The notes beneath the pieces were generated by a model. That model worked only from the letters and a program-made list of their open reading frames with translations, ran no database searches and had not been told where the DNA came from. DNA of 27,636 nucleotides from Actinomycetota bacterium (GTDB taxonomy: Bacteria > Actinomycetota > Actinomycetes > Nanopelagicales > Nanopelagicaceae). The DNA lies in contig CANLAC010000004.1 in the NCBI GenBank assembly GCA_947488645.1, forward strand, positions 1 to 27,636. Direction: 5' to 3'. A program made the position numbers and the translations under genes. This document shows, in pieces, positions 1 through 7,775 of the stretch (positions are counted from its first letter, which is position 1; each line of letters begins with the position of its first letter).

Positions 1-427
1 GTTTTGCTTCTTCGGTGTTGTTAGCGTGCCCGCCCCATGAGCAACGCATGGTGCCGGTGCTATTAGTAACTTTTGCTCCGATTACTGGGCAAAGAGACCA
101 TTCAGCAGGCAGTTGAACTTCTGGAGTAGGTGTGGGAGTTGGTGTTGCTGTAGGTGTTGCTGTAGGTGTGGGAGTTGGTGTCGGAGTTGGTTCAACTGGC
201 TTAAAGACTGGATTTAAATCAGGCTTTGCTGCAGCTTTTACAGAGACACCCTTGTTCCACACCAACTTCTTGCCTGATTTAACGCAGGTGTATTTGATTC
301 CAGATGATGTGCTTGTTTGACCAACTTTTTTACATGTTGTGCCGGGCTTTACAGCTGCTGTTGCTATTGGTCCAAGTAATGCCGCAATAAGAGTCACTGT
401 GAGTAACACCAGAATTCTCTTTCGCAT
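1..427 (-). CDS. Secreted protein with two-Cys mini-domain and Pro/Thr linker (5' part only)
   Basis: The frame is open from an ATG at 427 to the window edge, so only the first 142 codons are visible and the C-terminal domain is missing. The start MRKRILVLLTVTLIAALLG is followed by an AxA-type cleavage region, a clear Sec signal peptide with no lipobox Cys. Next comes a short segment with two cysteines 16 residues apart (CKKVGQ...YTC) and a SGKKLVW tail. Then a linker of alternating Pro-Thr/Ala-Thr, and a region with another Cys pair (SLCPVIG...MRCSWGG). The Pro/Thr linker is typical of cell-surface or secreted actinobacterial proteins and probably spaces the N-terminal module from the missing domain. 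Function is unknown. The linker DNA is an imperfect short tandem repeat, which creates a spurious Val/Gly-rich reading frame on the other strand. No strong ribosome binding site precedes the start. Confidence 0.8.
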   Translation of the reverse strand, partial: MRKRILVLLTVTLIAALLGPIATAAVKPGTTCKKVGQTSTSSGIKYTCVKSGKKLVWNKGVSVKAAAKPDLNPVFKPVEPTPTPTPTPTATPTATPTPTPTPEVQLPAEWSLCPVIGAKVTNSTGTMRCSWGGHANNTEEAK

Positions 428-474
428 ATGCAGATTATGGTGGGGTTTAGAGAAAATAACTATGACCCAACGGG

Positions 475-508
475 CAAAAAAGTAGCCCCGCGCGACGAAC
501 TGCGGGGC
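475..508 (-). terminator. Rho-independent terminator after the tRNA at 522-594
   Basis: Arms 485-491 and 502-508 form a 7-bp GC-only stem (GCCCCGC/GCGGGGC) around a 10-nt loop. On the minus strand the stem is followed closely by a run of T (the A run at 475-481 on the plus strand). It sits 13 bp downstream of the tRNA gene. Confidence 0.8.
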
Positions 509-521
509 CACTTGATGTGCG

Positions 522-594
522 TACTACTGGCGGGATTCGAACCCGCAACCGCTCCTTAGTCAAAAGAGTGCTCTATCCGTTGCGCTACAGCAGT
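522..594 (-). tRNA. tRNA, anticodon reads GAC (Val) but with atypical body
   Basis: A 73-nt cloverleaf can be folded by hand. The acceptor stem has 7 bp with one G-U and discriminator A. The D arm is GCGC/GAGC with a G12-A23 mismatch, and the D loop (AACGGATA) resembles actinobacterial tRNA-Arg. The anticodon arm is CTCTT/AGGAG, and the T arm is GCGGG-TTCGAAT-CCCGC. The 7-base anticodon loop is TTGACTA, placing GAC (valine) at positions 34-36. Position 37 is T, where almost all tRNAs have a purine. CCA is not encoded. The gene is clearly tRNA-like. The isotype is uncertain because the anticodon suggests Val while the D arm suggests Arg. It may be a divergent or decaying gene. Confidence 0.75.
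554..569. repeat. 16-bp direct repeat, copy 1 (inside tRNA anticodon arm)
   Basis: The 16-mer CCTTAGTCAAAAGAGT covers most of the anticodon arm of the tRNA and recurs exactly at 683-698, 129 bp away and upstream of the tRNA 5' end. Flanking bases differ, so the match is confined to this segment. Confidence 0.85.
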
Positions 595-682
595 ACGCGA
601 ACGGAAGGTAAGGGCAAATCGACTCTTCCGATTTGATACATAGTTAATCTGTGGATAGACGAAGGGTGCTAAACTTTTTTTA

Positions 683-698
683 CCTTAGTCAAAAGAGT
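683..698. repeat. 16-bp direct repeat, copy 2 (upstream of the tRNA)
   Basis: Exact copy of the anticodon-arm segment at 554-569. On the minus strand it contains TTGACT about 95 bp upstream of the tRNA start, so part of it could serve as a -35 element. The full 16-base identity is more than a promoter motif would require. Confidence 0.85.
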
Positions 699-716
699 CA
701 AAGCCTCTTCCGTTAA

Positions 717-760
717 AAGACAAAAGCCCCGCAGAATAACTTCCGCGGGGCTTTTGTCTT
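717..760 (-). terminator. Terminator after the SDR gene (near-symmetric, possibly bidirectional)
   Basis: Arms 717-732 and 745-760 form a perfect 16-bp stem with a GCCCCGC core and a 12-nt loop. Outer A/T pairs give T-rich flanks on both strands (CTTTTGTCTTTTAA on the minus strand). It begins 10 bp beyond the SDR stop codon. Confidence 0.85.
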
Positions 761-770
761 ACTTAAATAC

Positions 771-1532
771 TTACGGCATCACCAATCCACCATCAACTGG
801 CACGGTAATTCCTGTGACATAACTAGAAGCATCACTTACTAACCAGATCAGCGTTGCTGCTAACTCTTCTGGATCTCCGAGACGCCCTGCTGGTGTGAAC
901 ATCTTGACCATGTTCACCATATCTTTTGGTAGTTCATCACTCATCTCAGAGGGAAAGAAACCTGGTGCGAGCGCGTTAACTCTGATGTTCTTGCGCCCTG
1001 TCCATTGGGCAGCTAAGTCTCTAGTTAAACCAATGAGTCCTGCTTTACTGGAAGCATAAGCAGCTTGTGGCAAACCTTGAGGCTTAATACCAAGGATGCT
1101 TGAGATATTAACGATTGCTCCACCATTTTTGTTTGCTCTGGCAAATGCTTGTGACATCCAGTAGGCACCAAAGAGATTGACATCTAGAACTGATCTAAAT
1201 TGCTCTGGTGTTTCATGTGTGGCAGGAATGGCGGTGCCAACACCTGCGTTGTTAACAAGAATGTCGACCCGACCAAACTCTTTGATGGCATGGGCGATCA
1301 GTGCGTCACACTGTTCTGGTTGTGTGACATCTGTTTGTAGGGATGCAAACTTTCTACCTGCTGCAGTAACTAGTGCTCCGGTGTCAGCAAGGCGTTCAAC
1401 GCGGCGTGCTCCGAGTACAACATCTGCTCCTGCTTCAGCTAAGGCTTTAGCAAAGGCAACGCCCAAACCAGAAGATGCCCCAGTGACCACTGCGACCTTT
1501 CCATCTAAACGAAAGCGGTCAAGAACACTCAT
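771..1532 (-). CDS. Short-chain dehydrogenase/reductase (SDR, 253 aa)
   Basis: NAD(P)-dependent oxidoreductase of the classical SDR family. Seen: cofactor motif TGASSGLG at residues 17-24, NNAG at 94-97, catalytic Ser at about 144, and YASSK with Tyr159/Lys163. The C-terminal VTGITVPVDGG is usual for FabG-like members. The start is set at the ATG at 1532 because GAGGAG lies just upstream; an in-frame ATG 8 codons earlier has no such site. The gene is divergent from the acyl-CoA dehydrogenase gene, with 43 bp between the starts, so the two may share control. In the Pseudomonas lva operon an SDR-type reductase (LvaD) acts on levulinyl-CoA. The neighbours make a similar keto/hydroxyacyl-CoA role possible here, but the substrate cannot be read from sequence. 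Confidence 0.9.
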   Translation of the reverse strand: MSVLDRFRLDGKVAVVTGASSGLGVAFAKALAEAGADVVLGARRVERLADTGALVTAAGRKFASLQTDVTQPEQCDALIAHAIKEFGRVDILVNNAGVGTAIPATHETPEQFRSVLDVNLFGAYWMSQAFARANKNGGAIVNISSILGIKPQGLPQAAYASSKAGLIGLTRDLAAQWTGRKNIRVNALAPGFFPSEMSDELPKDMVNMVKMFTPAGRLGDPEELAATLIWLVSDASSYVTGITVPVDGGLVMP

Positions 1533-1563
1533 TGTCTCTCTCCTCAAATTGGGCAACTGTGCG

Positions 1564-1569
1564 TAAGGT
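1564..1569 (+). promoter_or_regulatory. Candidate -10 element for a leaderless acyl-CoA dehydrogenase transcript
   Basis: TAAGGT fits the actinobacterial TANNNT -10 pattern and ends 6 bp before the ATG at 1576, so transcription would start at or next to the A of the start codon. No Shine-Dalgarno sequence precedes this ATG and no clear -35 element is seen. Confidence 0.4.
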
Positions 1570-1575
1570 TATGGC

Positions 1576-2796
1576 ATGGATTTCACATTAAGCGCTAAGA
1601 CAAGCGAATATGCCGCCAAACTGCAAGCCTTTATGGATAAGGAAGTCTTTCCAGCAGAGGCTATCTATGAGCATCAGCGGGCAGAGTTGGCAGCAGCTGG
1701 AAAGCCACATGGCTTGCCAGCTGTTGTTGAAGAGTTAAAGGTTAAGGCGCGCGCGCAAGGATTATGGAATCTGTTTTTGCCTCATAGCCACGACCCACAT
1801 CATGGTTTGAGTGTTACTGAGTATGCAACGTTGGCAGAGATCACAGGGTGGTCACCAGAGATCGCACCTGAGGCAATTAATTGCGCAGCACCTGACACCG
1901 GCAACATGGAGTTACTAGACATGTTTGCAACAGATGAGCAAAAGAAGATGTGGCTAGAGCCATTGTTAGATGGTCGGATTAGATCTGGCTTTGCCATGAC
2001 TGAGCCTGATGTGGCATCTAGTGATGCTAGAAACATTAGAACTTCAATTGTTAAAGATGGCGGTGACTATGTCATCAATGGCACAAAGTGGTGGACAACA
2101 GGTGCGATGGATGAGCGTTGTCAGATCTTAATTGTGATGGGTAAGACAAACCCTGATGCAGATGATCATAATCAGCAATCAATGGTGCTTGTTCCGATCA
2201 ACACACCAGGGGTTAAGGTCGTGCGCAACTTAACTGTCTTTGGATATGTGGACCAACATGGTCACGCAGAGGTTTCATTTACTAATGTGCGTGTGCCTAT
2301 TGCAAATCTCTTAGGAGCAGAAGGCGAAGGCTTTGCCTTGGCCCAAGCCCGACTTGGACCAGGACGTATTCATCACTGCATGAGAGCTATTGGAATGGCA
2401 GAGCGTGCTTTGTCATTAATGATCAAGCGCTCTATTGGACGCGAAACTTTTGGAAAAGCATTAGTCCAACAAGGTGTGATTCAAGATTGGATCGCACAAG
2501 CTCGCATTGATATCGAACAAGCACGGCTATTAGTGCTTAAGGCTGCCTGGATGATCGACACCGTGGGTGCTAAGGGTGCTCGCAAAGAGATTGCTGCAAT
2601 CAAGGTTGCTGTGCCACAGATGGCAGAGCGCATTATTGATCATGCAATCCAAGCCCATGGCGGTGCTGGTGTTTGCCAAGATACGCCGCTGGCATCGATG
2701 TATGCAGGTGTTCGCACACTACGCATTGTTGATGGACCTGATGAGGTACACATCAGAGACATTGCACGCTTAGAAACCAAGCCTTATTTGTCATGA
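1576..2796 (+). CDS. Acyl-CoA dehydrogenase, ACAD10/ACAD11-like (406 aa)
   Basis: FAD-dependent acyl-CoA dehydrogenase family. Seen: the FAD/substrate region MTEPDVASSDARNI, the KWWTTGAMD segment, RIHHCMRAIGMAERAL, the IQAHGGAGV motif near the C-terminus, and a DGPDEVHIRDIARLE tail. Length of about 400 residues is normal. This subfamily matches the C-terminal part of eukaryotic ACAD10/ACAD11 and the LvaC type. In the lva pathway LvaC helps convert 4-phosphohydroxyacyl-CoA to the 3-hydroxy isomer rather than doing ordinary beta-oxidation. The stop overlaps the start of the kinase gene by 4 bp (ATGA), so they are probably translationally coupled, matching the kinase-ACAD domain fusion known in animals. 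Possible leaderless start. Family is certain; the 4-hydroxyacid role is inferred. Confidence 0.92.
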   Translation: MDFTLSAKTSEYAAKLQAFMDKEVFPAEAIYEHQRAELAAAGKPHGLPAVVEELKVKARAQGLWNLFLPHSHDPHHGLSVTEYATLAEITGWSPEIAPEAINCAAPDTGNMELLDMFATDEQKKMWLEPLLDGRIRSGFAMTEPDVASSDARNIRTSIVKDGGDYVINGTKWWTTGAMDERCQILIVMGKTNPDADDHNQQSMVLVPINTPGVKVVRNLTVFGYVDQHGHAEVSFTNVRVPIANLLGAEGEGFALAQARLGPGRIHHCMRAIGMAERALSLMIKRSIGRETFGKALVQQGVIQDWIAQARIDIEQARLLVLKAAWMIDTVGAKGARKEIAAIKVAVPQMAERIIDHAIQAHGGAGVCQDTPLASMYAGVRTLRIVDGPDEVHIRDIARLETKPYLS

Positions 2797-3818
2797 GTGA
2801 TGTAACCGCGGTCCGAGAAGAGGACCGCTTTGATGTTGACGCCATGCACGCCTGGCTTAGTACTTTCATCACAGAAACTGAACTTCCAGTGGTATTGCAG
2901 TTTCGTAGCGGTGCATCCAACCTGACCTATTTACTGAAATACCCAGATCGCGAGTTAGTACTGCGCAGACCACCAGTTGGCACCAAGGCTGTTTCAGCCC
3001 ATGACATGAAGCGTGAGTACTTGATTCAATCCAGATTGCAACCTGTGTATTCACTTGTGCCAGGCATGATCGCACTGTGTGAAGATCATTCAATCATGGG
3101 CTCTGATTTCTATGTCATGGAGCGCGTTGTGGGACAAATCTTTCGTCGAGACATCGCACAAGAGATCACGCCAAGTGATATTGAAGTTATGGCTGATTCC
3201 TTAATTAACGGACTTGTCCAACTACACGCAGTTGATTCAACTATTTTAGCTGAGCTCAATAAAGGTACTGGCTATGTCACCCGCCAAGTTGAGGGGTGGT
3301 CCAAGCGATATCGCAATGCTTTAACTGATGATGTGCCAAGCGGTGAAAAGGTAATGGCTTGGCTATTGGCCAACAAGCCAGAAGATGTTGATTCCTGCAT
3401 CATTCATGGTGATTGGCGCATTGATAACGTTGTCTTTGATTTATCACACGGTCGTATTGCTGGTGTTTTAGATTGGGAGCTTGCAACAGTGGGTGATCCA
3501 CTGATGGATTTAGGTTCATCCCTTGCCTATTGGGTCGATCGTGATGATGAGCCAGCATTTGCATCCCTAAGAAGACAACCAAGTCACTTGCCAGGCATGC
3601 CTACAAGAGAGCAATTTGTTGCACGCTACCTAGAGTTAAGTGGGCGAAAGTGCGCAGACTTTACTTTTTATGAAGTCTTTGGCCTTTTTAGATTAGCGGT
3701 CATCATTCAACAGATCTGGGCTCGCTATAGGGCGGGACAAACCACAAACCCAGCATTTGCTGGCTTTGGGGATGCAGTTAATACTTTGATCAACCGAGCA
3801 GAGGGAAAGATCGCATGA
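2793..3818 (+). CDS. APH-fold phosphotransferase, LvaA/ACAD10-kinase-like (341 aa)
   Basis: Aminoglycoside-phosphotransferase-fold kinase. Seen: the Brenner motif HGDWRIDN with catalytic Asp207 and Asn212, the Mg-binding Asp227 in GVLDWELATVGDP, and an N-terminal FRSGASNLTYLL nucleotide-binding loop. The GDPLMDLGSSLAYW continuation is typical of the ACAD10/ACAD11 N-terminal kinase rather than antibiotic-resistance enzymes. Members phosphorylate the 4-hydroxyl of 4-hydroxyacyl-CoA in bacteria (LvaA) and in mitochondrial or peroxisomal ACAD11/ACAD10. It is flanked by ATGA overlaps on both sides (ACAD upstream, alcohol dehydrogenase downstream), so three genes form one coupled operon. No LvaB-like small partner is present. 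An antibiotic-resistance role is unlikely in this context. Confidence 0.88.
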   Translation: MSDVTAVREEDRFDVDAMHAWLSTFITETELPVVLQFRSGASNLTYLLKYPDRELVLRRPPVGTKAVSAHDMKREYLIQSRLQPVYSLVPGMIALCEDHSIMGSDFYVMERVVGQIFRRDIAQEITPSDIEVMADSLINGLVQLHAVDSTILAELNKGTGYVTRQVEGWSKRYRNALTDDVPSGEKVMAWLLANKPEDVDSCIIHGDWRIDNVVFDLSHGRIAGVLDWELATVGDPLMDLGSSLAYWVDRDDEPAFASLRRQPSHLPGMPTREQFVARYLELSGRKCADFTFYEVFGLFRLAVIIQQIWARYRAGQTTNPAFAGFGDAVNTLINRAEGKIA

Positions 3819-4798
3819 GAGCTGGACAGATAACGGTGTCAACGCGTGCCTTTGCAGTTGTTGATGTGCCAACTCCTGATGCTGGTGCCGGACAAGTACG
3901 CATCAAAGTAGAAGCAGCTGGTGTGTGTTTATCAGATGTGCACCTGCTTGAAGGCATTTTGTCTCCCGGCTATCTAGACGGTGATCAGGTGACGCTAGGT
4001 CACGAAGTTGCAGGTGTGATTGATCAGGTCGGTGCTGGTGTTACAACATCTGCTGTTGGTGATCGTGTTGTTGTTATTGCTGGCCAGCGCAACGCCGCTT
4101 CACAGATAACAACAATGGGTTTTGATTACAACGGCGGTTGGGCCGAATACGTTGTGACAAAAGCAGAGTTAGTTGCCGCTATTCCTGATTCATTGCCGTT
4201 TGAACAAGCTGCAATTATTCCTGATGCAGTTTCAACTCCGTGGGCTGCAATCTCATCTACGGCCAAGATGGCCGCCGGTGAGAGCGCTGTGGTCTTTGGT
4301 GTGGGAGGACTTGGAATCCATGCGGTGCAGTTATTAAAAATTATTGAGTGCAGCAAAGTAATTGCGATTGATCCCCGCGAGGATGCACGAGCAAATGCGT
4401 TAGCTAGAGGGGCAGACTTTGCTTTTGCTCCAGATGATCCTGAAATTAAAAAGCACCGCGGGTTAAACGCCGCCTTTGATTTTGCAGGTGTCACACCAGT
4501 TAGAAAACAAGCGTTGTCTCTTCTTGGCGAGCAAGGACGATTAGTAATTGTTGGTATTGCTAATGAGCCTATTGTGATTCCTAATGACATGGCCTTTACC
4601 TACATGCGCACACAGATCTTGGGTCACTATGGCTCAGAAGATCACCACGTGCGAGAGCTCATTGAGTTTGCACGTGAAGGAAAACTAGATTTATCACAAT
4701 CAGTAACTGAAGTAATGCCGCTTGAAAAAGCTGCTGAAGCGTTAGATAAGTTGGCCAACAAAGTTGGCAACCCAATTCGTATTGTTCTAAAGCCTTAG
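3815..4798 (+). CDS. Zinc-type alcohol dehydrogenase, MDR family (327 aa)
   Basis: Medium-chain dehydrogenase/reductase. Catalytic zinc ligands are visible as Cys38 (GVCLSD) and His63-Glu64 (LGHEVAG), with Asp137 in IIPDAVSTPW as a likely further ligand. The NAD(P) Rossmann motif is GVGGLG at 162-167. The four-Cys structural zinc loop found in most zinc alcohol dehydrogenases is absent: the region after VVVIAG runs straight to GFDYNGGWAEYVV. It is the last gene of the ACAD-kinase operon and could oxidise or reduce a hydroxyacid or aldehyde intermediate. It ends 3 bp before the convergent ABC ATPase gene. Its final 38 bp recur at 9110-9147 with only synonymous differences, which bears on the history of the intervening ABC operon. 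Confidence 0.9.
   Translation: MRAGQITVSTRAFAVVDVPTPDAGAGQVRIKVEAAGVCLSDVHLLEGILSPGYLDGDQVTLGHEVAGVIDQVGAGVTTSAVGDRVVVIAGQRNAASQITTMGFDYNGGWAEYVVTKAELVAAIPDSLPFEQAAIIPDAVSTPWAAISSTAKMAAGESAVVFGVGGLGIHAVQLLKIIECSKVIAIDPREDARANALARGADFAFAPDDPEIKKHRGLNAAFDFAGVTPVRKQALSLLGEQGRLVIVGIANEPIVIPNDMAFTYMRTQILGHYGSEDHHVRELIEFAREGKLDLSQSVTEVMPLEKAAEALDKLANKVGNPIRIVLKP
4761..4798 (+). repeat. 38-bp direct repeat, copy A (3' end of alcohol dehydrogenase gene)
   Basis: Encodes the final VGNPIRIVLKP and stop codon of the alcohol dehydrogenase. It matches 9110-9147 at 34 of 38 positions; the four differences (CCA/CCG, CTA/TTA, CCT/CCC, TAG/TAA) are all synonymous. The copies bracket the ABC importer operon in the same orientation. 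Confidence 0.85.
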
Positions 4799-4801
4799 CT
4801 G

Positions 4802-5926
4802 CTAGTGCGTGTCAGCAGGCAATAGCCAAGAGCGCATTGGATCAAATGAGAACTCTGCGTACTCCCCGACCTTAACTATCTCCTCAAAGGTTGGATCCGA
4901 CACTACTGCGATGATTACGCCTAGTTCGGTTTCAATACGGTACTCAACATGCTCGCCATAGAAAACTACCTGCTTTACGCGACCCTGAGTTCCAGAGATT
5001 GTTTGATTAGAAGCTTGGGCCCTTTTAACTCGGATTGATTCAGGGCGAGTAAGCAAAATGCTCTTGGTCGTTAGTGCATCCTTGTGAGCTGGGACATCGA
5101 TCTCTTTACCAAGTACTGCAACCTTAGCCATCCCAGCAGATGATGGCTTTACAGAGGCAACTTCAAGGAAGTTAGAAATTCCAATGAAGTCGGCAACAAA
5201 AACAGATGCAGGGCGCAAATAGATTTCAGCTGGTAATCCAACTTGTTCAATCTTTGAATTACGCATGACCACAATGCGATCAGAGATAGACATCGCTTCA
5301 TCTTGGTCATGTGTCACGAAAATACTTGTAATACCAAGGCGCTGTTGAACTTCGCGAATTTCAATACGCATCTGTGCGCGAAGCTTTGCATCCAAGTTGC
5401 TCAGTGGCTCATCAAATAGCAAAACGCGAGGACGCATCACCATGGCGCGAGCTAAGGCAACACGTTGCTGCTGACCACCTGATAACTGATTAGGTGCGCG
5501 ATTAGCCATTGCAGTCAGGCTCATTGATTCCAACACATCTTCTACTTCAGTCCTAACCTGCGCTGACGGCATTTTCTTTGTCTTTGGACCATATGCAACA
5601 TTTTCATACACGCTCATATGCGGAAAGAGTGCGTATGACTGGAAGACCATACCCATGGGGCGCTTATCTGGCGTAAGAGCAGACATGTCTTGGCCATCAA
5701 GAAGAATAGATCCGGCCGTTGGTGTTTCGAAACCAGCGATCATTCGAAGTGTTGTGGTTTTTCCGCAGCCTGATGGCCCAAGAAAGGTGATGAACTCCCC
5801 TGGGTTGATATCTAGGTTGATTGAATCAACTGCGGTGACTTTTTCATTTCCTTGACCGAAAACCTTTGTGAGATTTCGTAGCTGCAAGTTACTTGAACTC
5901 GTTGAATCTTTCACAGTCTGGTCCAT
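4802..5926 (-). CDS. ABC importer ATP-binding protein, Fe3+/polyamine type (374 aa)
   Basis: Cytoplasmic ATPase of a solute-binding-protein-dependent importer. Seen: Walker A GPSGCGKTT at 50-58, Q-loop MVFQSYALFPHMSV, signature LSGGQ at 148-152, Walker B VLLFDEP at 168-174, and switch His206 in VTHDQDE. A C-terminal TOBE-type regulatory region follows (about 240-374). Order and length match FbpC/PotA/PhnT-like ATPases. It is the third and last gene of the operon, 3 bp after the permease gene. It ends almost against the convergent alcohol dehydrogenase gene with no terminator visible between them. Substrate is not settled by the ATPase; Fe3+, 2-aminoethylphosphonate or another small anion are possible. 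Confidence 0.92.
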   Translation of the reverse strand: MDQTVKDSTSSSNLQLRNLTKVFGQGNEKVTAVDSINLDINPGEFITFLGPSGCGKTTTLRMIAGFETPTAGSILLDGQDMSALTPDKRPMGMVFQSYALFPHMSVYENVAYGPKTKKMPSAQVRTEVEDVLESMSLTAMANRAPNQLSGGQQQRVALARAMVMRPRVLLFDEPLSNLDAKLRAQMRIEIREVQQRLGITSIFVTHDQDEAMSISDRIVVMRNSKIEQVGLPAEIYLRPASVFVADFIGISNFLEVASVKPSSAGMAKVAVLGKEIDVPAHKDALTTKSILLTRPESIRVKRAQASNQTISGTQGRVKQVVFYGEHVEYRIETELGVIIAVVSDPTFEEIVKVGEYAEFSFDPMRSWLLPADTH

Positions 5927-5929
5927 TTC

Positions 5930-7666
5930 TTAAGCCCTCACAATCGGAGTGTTTACAGAGTTTGTTGACTTGCCACGTACTAACAGATTTATTACGCCCA
6001 TCACCATTAAAACAATGAAAATCAGCAGGGTACAGAAAGCAAAGGCGTTGCCAAACCGTCCTGAATCAACTTCGGCCAAAATCTTTTGAGTCATGATCGG
6101 AGTTTCAGGTGTTGTGATGAAAATAATTGGAGAAAGAGTAGTCATCGAGTGCGCAAAGGCGAACATCAGACCTGTCAGCAATGCCGGCTTAATTAATGGC
6201 AAGGTAATCTTTCGAAACGTTCTAAACCCAGTTGCACCTAATGAAGCAGATGCCTCGTCGATGGCAGGATTAATTTGCTGCAAGGCGGCAATTCCTGAGC
6301 GCTGACCCGCAGGGCTTGATCTAATTGTGTAGACCATAACAATTGCAACAGCGCCACCAAAGATTGCCCCGCCTCCTGCAAGCTGAGGAAGAATTGTTGT
6401 GTCGCCAAACTTAGTAGCGTGATTAAAGGTAATTGCAAAGCCAATGCCAAGAACCGTACCTGGAACAGCAAGACCCAACATTCCTAAGAAGTCAATAAAC
6501 TCGCGGCCTCTGCGCACCTTGCGAACAACCAGCCAGGCTAGAACCATGCCGAGAATTCCAGCAATTGGTGTTGCAATTAAAGCCATTGTGGTTGTTTTGA
6601 TGATGGCGTCATAGCCAACACCGCTAAAAATGTATCGATAATTATTAAGCGTAAATGAATTATCTACACCTAAGAACTTGGCAAAGCTTCCATAAATAAC
6701 AGTTGTATAAATCAAAACAATAAATGAGGCGACAAATACTGGAATCACCAAAAGGAAAAACTTTGCGATCCTGCTTTCCACAAAAGTAGGCGTACCGGTT
6801 GGTTTACCCGTAACGCTCACAACGCTATTTTTTTCTCCCCAGTACCGCTGAACAATGAAGACAATTAAGCCAGGGATTAAGAGAATCAGCGAGTAAGCAG
6901 AACCAGCAGGCACGTCATACTCACCGTTAATTGCAATGTATGCGCGTGAGGAAAGGACTGTGAAGTCACCACCAATTACAAGTGGGTTAGCCAAATCAGC
7001 TGATGCTTCAACAAAGAGGAGGAGGAATGAGCTAGCAAAGCCTGGAATAAGCATTGGGAATGTAACTTTAAAGAAGGTGCGTAACTTAGAAGCACCCATA
7101 GATGCAGATGCTTCATCAAGTGCTGGATCCAGATTTCTCATCATTCCTAGAATGCTCATGTACGCGACTGGAAAGAACGAACATGTCAGCACGATGGTCA
7201 AGCCCGGTAATCCATAAAGGGTCGGTGTTAGACCCAAAATGTCACGAGTGATGATTCCGCTACGGCCAAAAAGGCTAATAACTGCGGTTGCAAAAGCAAA
7301 TGGCGGAGTGATCAATGGAACTAGCGCGAGTATGTGCAGGAACTTCTTGCCCCGAAAATTTAATTTTACTTGAGCGTAAGCCAGAAAGAACCCAACAATT
7401 GTTCCTAGGGTTGCGACAATTACACCTAGCAGGATTGTATTCATGATTACATTACGAATTACTTGTGATTTGAAGATATTTGCGAATACTTCCTGGCCTG
7501 TTGCTTCAAAGGCGCGAGACAAAATGTTAATCAGTGGGAAAACAACCATTAATAAGAGCAAAAAGACTGAAACTATAAGAGCGGCTTTTGTTCCAACATC
7601 AAGTTTGATCTTTTTCGGTTTTTTGAGCATGACTGCTTTTTCTTTCTCAAGTACTGCAGCGCTCAC
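5930..7666 (-). CDS. ABC importer double permease, FbpB-like (about 578 aa)
   Basis: Integral membrane subunit with two fused permease domains, the arrangement of FbpB-type iron permeases. Each half carries an EAA loop: DEASASMGASKLRTFFKVTFP in the first and DEASASLGATGFRTFRKITLP in the second. About 12 hydrophobic segments are visible, with a central loop near VVSVTGKPTGTPTFVES. A GTG start at 7666 is preferred because AAGGGG lies 6 nt upstream. An in-frame ATG at 7714 falls on the last base of a 16-bp hairpin and has no ribosome binding site, and an ATG at 7630 is a further option. It lies between the solute-binding protein and the ATPase genes. Substrate unknown. Confidence 0.85.
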   Translation of the reverse strand: MSAAVLEKEKAVMLKKPKKIKLDVGTKAALIVSVFLLLLMVVFPLINILSRAFEATGQEVFANIFKSQVIRNVIMNTILLGVIVATLGTIVGFFLAYAQVKLNFRGKKFLHILALVPLITPPFAFATAVISLFGRSGIITRDILGLTPTLYGLPGLTIVLTCSFFPVAYMSILGMMRNLDPALDEASASMGASKLRTFFKVTFPMLIPGFASSFLLLFVEASADLANPLVIGGDFTVLSSRAYIAINGEYDVPAGSAYSLILLIPGLIVFIVQRYWGEKNSVVSVTGKPTGTPTFVESRIAKFFLLVIPVFVASFIVLIYTTVIYGSFAKFLGVDNSFTLNNYRYIFSGVGYDAIIKTTTMALIATPIAGILGMVLAWLVVRKVRRGREFIDFLGMLGLAVPGTVLGIGFAITFNHATKFGDTTILPQLAGGGAIFGGAVAIVMVYTIRSSPAGQRSGIAALQQINPAIDEASASLGATGFRTFRKITLPLIKPALLTGLMFAFAHSMTTLSPIIFITTPETPIMTQKILAEVDSGRFGNAFAFCTLLIFIVLMVMGVINLLVRGKSTNSVNTPIVRA

Positions 7667-7713
7667 AAAAATCCCCTTAATAAATGGCTGAACAGAAAAT
7701 ACCTTGTACTGCA

Positions 7714-7752
7714 TAACTAGAGGATGTGGCGCGTGTCCACATCCTCTAGTTA
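7714..7752 (-). promoter_or_regulatory. Intercistronic hairpin between binding-protein and permease genes
   Basis: Perfect 16-bp inverted repeat (arms 7714-7729 and 7737-7752, 7-nt loop) just after the binding-protein gene. No U-run follows on the minus strand, so it is more likely an mRNA 3'-end stabiliser or partial attenuator than a full terminator. Such elements allow more binding protein than permease to be made. Confidence 0.75.
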
Positions 7753-7775
7753 CTAATTAATGCAGTTCTTTTTAA

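Noticed and set aside
132..320. Plus-strand frame rich in Val-Gly repeats
   Set aside because: It is the antisense of the Pro/Thr linker of the secreted protein on the minus strand, which has a signal peptide and runs off the window edge.
2793..3818. Antibiotic-resistance aminoglycoside phosphotransferase
   Set aside because: The fold is shared, but the coupled acyl-CoA dehydrogenase and sequence details match ACAD10/LvaA-type kinases.
7666..7714. ATG at 7714 as start of the double permease
   Set aside because: Its first base is the end of a perfect 16-bp hairpin and it has no ribosome binding site. A GTG at 7666 with AAGGGG fits better.
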